Below are positions 5,673 through 9,730 of a stretch of DNA of 9,730 nucleotides, piece by piece. A program made the position numbers and the translations under genes. Each line of letters opens with the position of its first letter. The stretch's first letter is position 1. Origin of the DNA: Coriobacteriales bacterium (lineage in GTDB: Bacteria > Actinomycetota > Coriobacteriia > Coriobacteriales > CADBOM01); assembly GCA_017515355.1 (NCBI GenBank), contig JAFWGD010000252.1:1-9730 (forward strand), in the 5' to 3' direction. Under the pieces are notes generated by a model. The model worked only from the letters and a program-made list of their open reading frames with translations, ran no database searches and was not told where the DNA came from.

Positions 5673-6833
5673 CTAGAAGCCCGTCTCGGAGGAGACGATG
5701 TCGTCGACAGCGCCGATCAGCGCATCGATCTCGTCGTCCGTGGTGAAGCGCGAGAGGCTGATTCGAACCGTTCCGTTCTCGAGGCCATCTCCTAGGCAGC
5801 CGAAGATCTTCGGGGCGCAGTGCAACCCGGTTCTGCAGATGACGTCGTAGCAGTCGAAGAGGAGCTCTCCGACATAGCCCGGGGCAAGCCCCTCGATGGT
5901 GAAGGAGACCACGGGCGTGGATGGCGCGCCCGGGTCGATGACCTTTGCGCCAACTCCAGCCAGTCCATCGCGCAGCCTGGCGCACTTCTCCGTTAGCGCA
6001 TCGATGTCGATGGGGTTGTCCTTGGCCCAGCGTATGGCTGCCAAAAGGCCCGCGTTCGAGGGCTCGTTGGAGGTGCCTGCCTCGAGGTGCATCGGGTATT
6101 CATCGGGCATCTTGGCGAGGTCGCTCCTGACTCCTGTGCCACCGATGGCGTGCGGTTCGAGTTCGATGCCATCGCCGACGAAGAGTCCGCCGGTGCCCTG
6201 TGGGCCGAGGAGGTACTTGTGGCCTGTAAAGGCGATCATGTCGATGTTCGGGTCGCTTGCGTCGATTTCGACGAGACCGAGCGTCTGCGCCGCATCCACG
6301 AGCGTGATTGCGCCATGTTCCTTCGCGATGGCGGCGAGTTTCGCGACGTCATTGATCGCGCCGGTGACGTTGGAGGCATGCGTGCAAATCGCGATCTTGG
6401 GGGAGTGCTGCTCGATAGCGGTCTTCCAAGCGCCCGAATCGATGCGCCCTGCGACATCTACCGGCACGTATTCGACCTTTACGCCCTTGTTGGCGAGCGC
6501 CTCGACTGGGCGGATCACCGAGTTGTGCTCGGCCATCGAGGCGACTATGCAGTCGCCGGTTGCCAGCCCCAGCCCGAAGATTGCCTCGTTGAGCCCCCAT
6601 GTTGCATTCGAGCCGAGGACGATGCGCCTGTGGTCGGGGGCGTGAAGCAGCTCGGCCAGTGCGATGCGCAGCTCGTCGTTGACGTTTCGTCGCTCCATCG
6701 AGTCGCGATTGTCCCCGCCGGGCAGCGAACTCACAGCTTGAGCCATGGCCTCGGCCACGCAATCGGGCTTCGGGAAGGAGGTCGCCGCGTTGTTCAGGTA
6801 GATCGGGGCGAAGTCGTTAGACGATCCGGTCAT
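5673..6833 (-). CDS. Class-V aminotransferase, cysteine desulfurase / selenocysteine lyase type
   Basis: 386 residues, full length for the group. Seen: IYLNNAATSFPKP near the start (11-23), AEHNS (101-105) whose histidine stacks on the cofactor, LVDAAQ (178-183), the PLP-binding lysine 206 in TGHKYLLGPQGTGGL (203-217), and RTGLHCAP (334-341) with cysteine 339 in the position of the persulfide- or perselenide-forming residue. Family knowledge: these enzymes take sulfur from cysteine (or selenium from selenocysteine) onto the active cysteine and pass it on. This branch resembles the 'cysteine desulfurase family protein' group (TIGR01977-like) that I associate with selenium-dependent molybdenum hydroxylase loci, not the housekeeping IscS. 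The ATG overlaps the upstream gene by 17 bp and has GAGGAG seven bases before it, indicating translational coupling. Natural recipients in context are XdhC and molybdenum cofactor; sulfur versus selenium cannot be decided from sequence. Confidence 0.88.
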   Translation of the reverse strand: MTGSSNDFAPIYLNNAATSFPKPDCVAEAMAQAVSSLPGGDNRDSMERRNVNDELRIALAELLHAPDHRRIVLGSNATWGLNEAIFGLGLATGDCIVASMAEHNSVIRPVEALANKGVKVEYVPVDVAGRIDSGAWKTAIEQHSPKIAICTHASNVTGAINDVAKLAAIAKEHGAITLVDAAQTLGLVEIDASDPNIDMIAFTGHKYLLGPQGTGGLFVGDGIELEPHAIGGTGVRSDLAKMPDEYPMHLEAGTSNEPSNAGLLAAIRWAKDNPIDIDALTEKCARLRDGLAGVGAKVIDPGAPSTPVVSFTIEGLAPGYVGELLFDCYDVICRTGLHCAPKIFGCLGDGLENGTVRISLSRFTTDDEIDALIGAVDDIVSSETGF

Positions 6834-7923
6834 GCGTCAACTCCTCGTAGCGCTGCTGGAGCCTTTCGAGTATTTCCACGTCGAGTGCTATTCTAGCGCC
6901 AATCGGGGTGTTTTCGGGGAAGGCTTTCGTCGCTTTCTCGTATCGCTTCCCGATGGTGACCAGCTGGTCGTTTTGCATGAACTTATCGGCGAGGTTGACG
7001 ATGGTGGCCTCGTCGAAGTCCTTGGGATAGAGGCCGAAGAAGCCGTCGTGGGCTATGACGATCTCTGCGAGTTTGAGATATCCCAGCTTGTGGAGCAGGG
7101 CAGCTCCCTCCTTGGAGTGCCTTGGCCTCACGCGCAGTATGTCGTGAAGCGCTCCTCCGCTGGCGCACAGCTCCTCGTCGAGATGGTAGCCTGCCGCATT
7201 GAGGCTGCGGGCCATGCGTCTGGCGAGCCTTGAGACCGCCATCGTGTGCTCGATGACGTTGCTTGGCGTTTCGGCTAACTCGAACAGCTTCTGGCAGATG
7301 CTTTCCGAAACGCCCTTGTGGGCCTTAGCGTACTCTACGAGACGCTCGAAGTCGGCGGGCTCGTCGGCATCGAGCGACGCGCCCTCATCGTCGATGGGGA
7401 AGCGCACGATATCTGCTCCAGCCTCGGCGAGCGCGCCTTTGAGGCCGCGGTTGCCCTCGTAGCTCAGGATCGCGGCGAAGAGCCGCGCGGAGATGAATGG
7501 CGGGTGTACGTTTGTCTCCCCATAGGAGGGCTTGAGCATGTCGATGTCGTTGGCAATCGCGAATCCGCTCATGAGCGCGAATGTGGCAGGCGAGATCGCA
7601 GGAATGTCTCCCGGCAGCAGGAAGAAGCCCTCCAACGGCTCTTTCGCCGCCTCGACGAGCGCGGCGAGCCCGAGCTGGATCGAGAACATCATGTCGGATG
7701 TGGCGTAGTTTTCGTTGTGGGCGAAGGTCACGTCGAGGCCGGCGAGAGCATCGCGCACGCCTTGAGCCTCGCGTCCCGTCACCACGACGATGCATCGCGC
7801 GCCGCCGTCGATGGCGGACTGCACTGTCATGCGTATCATCGGGAAGCCGTTGACCTCCATCAGCGGCTTGAAATCTCCCATGCGCGATGAGAGGCCGGCG
7901 GCGGGTATGACCGCGCCTACCAA
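6817..7923 (-). CDS. MobA/MocA-like nucleotidyltransferase fused to HD domain (DVU_1551-like)
   Basis: 368 residues in two domains. N-terminal NTP transferase (1-200): GAVIPAAGLSSRMGDFKPLM, the nucleotide-binding loop of MocA/MobA relatives, LLPGDIP (102-108) with a metal-binding aspartate, HPPFIS (140-145) and SLDADEPADF (183-192). C-terminal HD domain (about 205-368): H226, the HD doublet H260-D261 in GALHDI, HSKEGA (269-274), and D313 in NLADKF. MocA-type enzymes attach CMP to molybdopterin for hydroxylases of the xanthine dehydrogenase family; HD domains are metal-dependent phosphohydrolases, here of unknown target. The start is set at TTG 7923, which begins MVGAVIPAAG and has AGGGGG eight bases upstream. 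The longer open frame to 8079 overlaps the previous gene and its translation is unlike any domain. This start overlaps the previous stop by seven bases. Cofactor nucleotide is inferred, not proven. Confidence 0.85.
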   Translation of the reverse strand: MVGAVIPAAGLSSRMGDFKPLMEVNGFPMIRMTVQSAIDGGARCIVVVTGREAQGVRDALAGLDVTFAHNENYATSDMMFSIQLGLAALVEAAKEPLEGFFLLPGDIPAISPATFALMSGFAIANDIDMLKPSYGETNVHPPFISARLFAAILSYEGNRGLKGALAEAGADIVRFPIDDEGASLDADEPADFERLVEYAKAHKGVSESICQKLFELAETPSNVIEHTMAVSRLARRMARSLNAAGYHLDEELCASGGALHDILRVRPRHSKEGAALLHKLGYLKLAEIVIAHDGFFGLYPKDFDEATIVNLADKFMQNDQLVTIGKRYEKATKAFPENTPIGARIALDVEILERLQQRYEELTHDRIV

Positions 7924-8384
7924 GGCCAAAGCCCCCTGTCGTCGAGGAGCTCGATGGCCTTCGCGTATGCGCTCTCGATAGCTTCGGGGCACACGAAGAT
8001 CCTGTTGTCGTAGTTGTCGTGGAGCATGTCGCAGCACCTGAAGCCGCCGTACTTGTCCGTGTACTTCTCGGCGAACCAATCGGCGAGCTCTCCCAGCATC
8101 TCCTGGAAGTCGTCGTCCTCGAGTTCGTCGTCCTCGCCCTTGCCGGCGAAGTAGGAGATGATGCAGCAGGCGCTAGTCAGCGCTCCGCAGGTCATCTTGG
8201 AATGGCCGGTGCTGTCGTTGAGGCCGCCCATCGCGCGCACGAAGCCGACGTTTTCCAGGCCCTCCTGCTCCAGCGTTGCGATAGACATTATCTGCGCGCA
8301 GTTGTAGCCATCCTTGTTAAGATCAATCACCCTCTGATGGAAGCCTTCGGGGAGGAGGGAGAGGTCTGCGTCTTCGAATGCCAT
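7917..8384 (-). CDS. C_GCAxxG_C_C family cysteine-rich redox protein (DVU_1555-like)
   Basis: 155 residues. Seen: GYNCAQ (26-31), GGLNDSTGHSKMTCGALTSACC (53-74; cysteines 66, 73, 74), FRCCDML (115-121; cysteines 117, 118) and FVCPEAI (130-136; C132), matching the spaced-cysteine pattern that names the family. An acidic stretch KGEDDELEDDD (82-92) separates the halves. Members are presumed redox-active or cluster/metal-binding soluble proteins; the precise function is unknown. The MAFEDAD start at 8384 is chosen because AAGGAAA lies about seven bases upstream; the longer frame starting at 8429 extends back over the predicted transcript start. It is the first gene of the operon, about 40 bases behind the promoter candidate, and overlaps the next gene. 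In this context it could handle electrons, sulfur or selenium for the desulfurase-XdhC pathway (inference). Confidence 0.85.
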   Translation of the reverse strand: MAFEDADLSLLPEGFHQRVIDLNKDGYNCAQIMSIATLEQEGLENVGFVRAMGGLNDSTGHSKMTCGALTSACCIISYFAGKGEDDELEDDDFQEMLGELADWFAEKYTDKYGGFRCCDMLHDNYDNRIFVCPEAIESAYAKAIELLDDRGLWPW

Positions 8385-8432
8385 GGCGGTTTCCTTAATT
8401 GTTGCTGTGCACGCGTGAGCGTAACACATGAA

Positions 8433-8461
8433 AGTATATCATTGCCGCTAGCGCGCGGAAA
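8433..8461 (-). promoter_or_regulatory. Candidate promoter of the maturation operon
   Basis: Minus-strand -10 box TATACT at 8433-8438, preceded 17 bases upstream by a weak -35, TTTCCG (8456-8461). The inferred transcript start is near 8426, about 42 bases before the first ATG at 8384. The -35 region lies inside a GC-rich hairpin and an inverted repeat, a layout that could serve as an operator. Confidence 0.5.
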
Positions 8462-8491
8462 ACGCGCGGGCGGGGGAGAGGCAGCGCTAGC
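8447..8491. repeat. Inverted repeat with nested hairpin at the operon promoter
   Basis: GCTAGCGC (8447-8454) and GCGCTAGC (8484-8491) are exact inverted copies. Nested inside is CGCGCG (8452-8457) / CGCGCG (8463-8468) with loop GAAAA. It occupies the region between the hydroxyacid dehydrogenase stop and the operon promoter, overlapping the -35. It could be a regulator site or terminate the upstream gene, though there is no T-tract. CG-rich palindromes also arise easily in high-GC DNA. Confidence 0.4.
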
Positions 8492-8531
8492 TGCGCGCCA
8501 TGATTCGCAACCTGCTTGCGGGATTCCTCCG

Positions 8532-9485
8532 CTAGAGAACCTGGTTTTTGAGCGGCGCGCCCTCGCGCAGCGCGCGGATGTTGTAGCAGGCCGTCTTGCA
8601 GATGTTCATCGTCGTGGTCGGGTGCCTGAAGGAGCCTCCGCTGATGTGGGGGGTGATGAGGCAGCGCGGTTCGTCCCATAGGCGATGGTCGGCAGGAAGC
8701 GGCTCGGGATCGGTGACGTCGAGCGCTGCTCCGCGGATCGCGCCGGCCTCGAGGATGTCCGCCAGCGCATCGCAATCTATGAAGTTGCCGCGGCCTACGT
8801 TTACCAGGGCACAGCCCGGCTTGAGCATCCCAAGCCTGCGAGCATCGAGGTACCCTGCGCTCTCTGCGCTGTTGGGCAGAGCGCAGATGACCGCGTCGGC
8901 CTCGGGAAGTTCCACCTCCGCCTCCGCCAGAGTGACCAGCCTGTCGAAGTGCTCTCGCGGTTCCGCGGTGTTCCTGCAAACCCCGACTATCCTTGCGACA
9001 TCGAAGCCCATGAGCCTCTTCGCGCAAGCCCCTCCGATATTGCCCGCTCCGAAGATCAGCACATTGGTTCCCTCGAGCGACATGTTGCCTCCGAGATCGC
9101 CCCACTCGTGCTTGGCCTGAAGGTCGCGATAGCCCGCGAGGTTCATCGTGATCGCAAGGAGCTCGCCAATCGCATGCTGGCTGATTATGTGGCCATACGA
9201 GCCAACTGCGTTGCAGAGCTTGGTGTTGGCGGGGAAGGGGAACGGCCCGTGCGTGTATGCGTCCGCGCCCGCCCAGGTGCTCTGCATGAGCTTGACGTTG
9301 GACGTCTGCGAAAGGACGGCGGGATCGGGGTCTCCGACGATCACGTCGGCTCTCAGCAGCTCATCGAGCAGCTCTTGGCCCTTGAGCCCTTGCGGGAAGA
9401 AGGCGATCTGCGCATCTGCGCCGCCAGCTTCACGGATCATCTTCACATGCTCGTCGTTGAACGGACCGAGAACCAAAATGCGCAT
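8532..9485 (-). CDS. D-isomer-specific 2-hydroxyacid dehydrogenase family protein
   Basis: 317 residues, the usual length. Seen: Rossmann nucleotide loop FGAGNIGG (145-152), VNVGRGNFID (228-237) with catalytic arginine 232, DPEPLP (259-264) with E261, and TPHISGG (278-284) with catalytic H280, the standard Arg/Glu/His triad. The family reduces 2-keto acids to D-2-hydroxy acids with NAD(P)H; substrate range (lactate, glycerate, hydroxypyruvate and others) cannot be read from these motifs. W71-A-G-A-D (71-75) replaces the more common small-residue loop before the active site. The start at 9485 is chosen because GGAGGGGG lies just upstream and the protein then begins MRILVLG, a normal first strand; an in-frame extension to 9551 has no ribosome site. 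No clear promoter is visible. It is separated from the maturation operon by about 150 bases, so membership of that pathway is not implied. Confidence 0.88.
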   Translation of the reverse strand: MRILVLGPFNDEHVKMIREAGGADAQIAFFPQGLKGQELLDELLRADVIVGDPDPAVLSQTSNVKLMQSTWAGADAYTHGPFPFPANTKLCNAVGSYGHIISQHAIGELLAITMNLAGYRDLQAKHEWGDLGGNMSLEGTNVLIFGAGNIGGACAKRLMGFDVARIVGVCRNTAEPREHFDRLVTLAEAEVELPEADAVICALPNSAESAGYLDARRLGMLKPGCALVNVGRGNFIDCDALADILEAGAIRGAALDVTDPEPLPADHRLWDEPRCLITPHISGGSFRHPTTTMNICKTACYNIRALREGAPLKNQVL

Positions 9486-9556
9486 TCGAATTCCCCCTCC
9501 TATAACGGCCGTGGCTCCCAACTGTTGCCCAAAGCAGGCATGCGGCCCCATACAGC

Positions 9557-9592
9557 AAAACAGGTCAAGAGCTCGATTTGGCTCCTGACCTG
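9557..9592 (-). terminator. Intrinsic terminator downstream of the tRNA-Lys remnant
   Basis: A 12-bp stem with one G-U pair (9561-9572 with 9581-9592, loop of eight) is followed on the minus strand by TTTT. It begins about ten bases past the CCA end of the tRNA remnant, which is where a tRNA gene's own terminator belongs. It also lies ahead of the dehydrogenase gene. Confidence 0.7.
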
Positions 9593-9602
9593 GCGAAATC
9601 TC

Positions 9603-9647
9603 TGGTAGGCCGTAAGGGGGTCGAACCCTTGACCTTGGGATTAAGAG
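9603..9647 (-). pseudogene. tRNA-Lys(CUU) 3' fragment, probable attachment site of an integrated element
   Basis: Read on the minus strand: anticodon loop CTCTTAA (anticodon CTT), 3' strand of the anticodon stem TCCCA, variable region AGGTC, T arm AAGGG-TTCGACC-CCCTT, 3' acceptor strand ACGGCCT, discriminator A and encoded CCA. Every element has canonical length. None of the five bases upstream of the loop (9648-9652) pairs with the stem, and neither the D arm nor the complementary acceptor AGGCCGT occurs in the rest of the window. The fragment from anticodon loop to CCA is the part typically duplicated by tyrosine-recombinase elements that integrate in tRNA genes. With the terminator preserved on the CCA side, chromosome lies to the left and the element or its remnant to the right. 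It is not expected to yield a functional tRNA. Confidence 0.8.
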
Positions 9648-9730
9648 AAAGGCCAGATAGCTCTAAACAATGATTAAGTATAACTGTTTGCGCAGGTAGA
9701 GAGCCAAATTGCGATTGGCGAGAGGTGACA
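9648..9730. mobile_element. Probable terminal segment of an integrated element next to the tRNA-Lys remnant
   Basis: The last 83 bases are about 45% GC by hand count, clearly lower than the rest of the window, and contain no reading frame I would call. A minus-strand TATACT box lies at 9677-9682 pointing at the tRNA remnant, with no good -35. The assignment as element DNA rests on the orientation of the tRNA fragment; the element body, including any integrase, would be beyond the window. Confidence 0.45.

Noticed and set aside
6087..6896. A 269-codon plus-strand open frame opposite the cysteine desulfurase gene
   Set aside because: It mirrors a gene with intact catalytic motifs; its own translation shows no recognisable motif and no ribosome site.
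7924..8079. A longer N-terminus for the nucleotidyltransferase gene
   Set aside because: The 52 extra residues are arginine-rich out-of-frame translation of the C_GCAxxG_C_C gene; the TTG at 7923 gives a normal first strand and a good ribosome site.
9603..9652. tRNA-Lys interrupted by a group I intron in the anticodon loop
   Set aside because: No G sits at the junction with the 3' exon, no 5' exon or intron core is visible in the remaining bases, and duplication by an integrating element explains the pattern more simply. A far upstream 5' exon outside the window cannot be fully excluded.

Overview
The window is a gene-dense, high-GC bacterial stretch, and most genes run on the minus strand. 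The gene set suggests an anaerobe using molybdenum and selenium/sulfur chemistry. A high-GC actinobacterium of the Coriobacteriia (Eggerthella-like) is my best guess from base composition and gene content. That is inference: there is no rRNA or marker gene here to settle it.

Left part (1-2960, minus strand). A trigger-factor-like chaperone is followed by a strong intrinsic terminator. Then come a ZIP metal transporter and, 14 bp further on, the N-terminal half of LarE, the sulfur transferase that builds the nickel-pincer cofactor. LarE runs off the window edge. ZIP and LarE look co-transcribed, which suggests metal supply coupled to cofactor maturation.

Central part (2940-8470). This is a molybdenum-hydroxylase-type maturation cluster. 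On the plus strand a DUF3467 protein is followed 3 bp later by an XdhC-family protein. Converging on them from the right is a tightly packed minus-strand operon, in transcription order: a C_GCAxxG_C_C cysteine-rich protein, a MobA/MocA-like nucleotidyltransferase fused to an HD domain, a class-V aminotransferase of the cysteine desulfurase type, a 102-residue protein I do not recognise, and a phenylacetate-CoA-ligase-like adenylate-forming protein that lacks its C-terminal lid. Overlapping or nearly touching reading frames imply translational coupling. Several members resemble families that I recall being named after the Desulfovibrio vulgaris DVU_1551-DVU_1557 cluster. The pieces fit delivery of sulfur or selenium and a nucleotide to a molybdopterin enzyme. 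No catalytic molybdenum hydroxylase subunit, selD or mo-transport gene is visible in the window.

Right part (8530-9730). A D-2-hydroxyacid dehydrogenase is preceded by an intrinsic terminator and then by the 3' half of a tRNA-Lys(CUU). It begins exactly at the anticodon loop and has no matching 5' half. This is the usual scar of a tRNA-targeting integrated element. By its orientation, the element (and the AT-richer last 80 bases) lies to the right of about 9648, while the genes to the left are the original chromosome.
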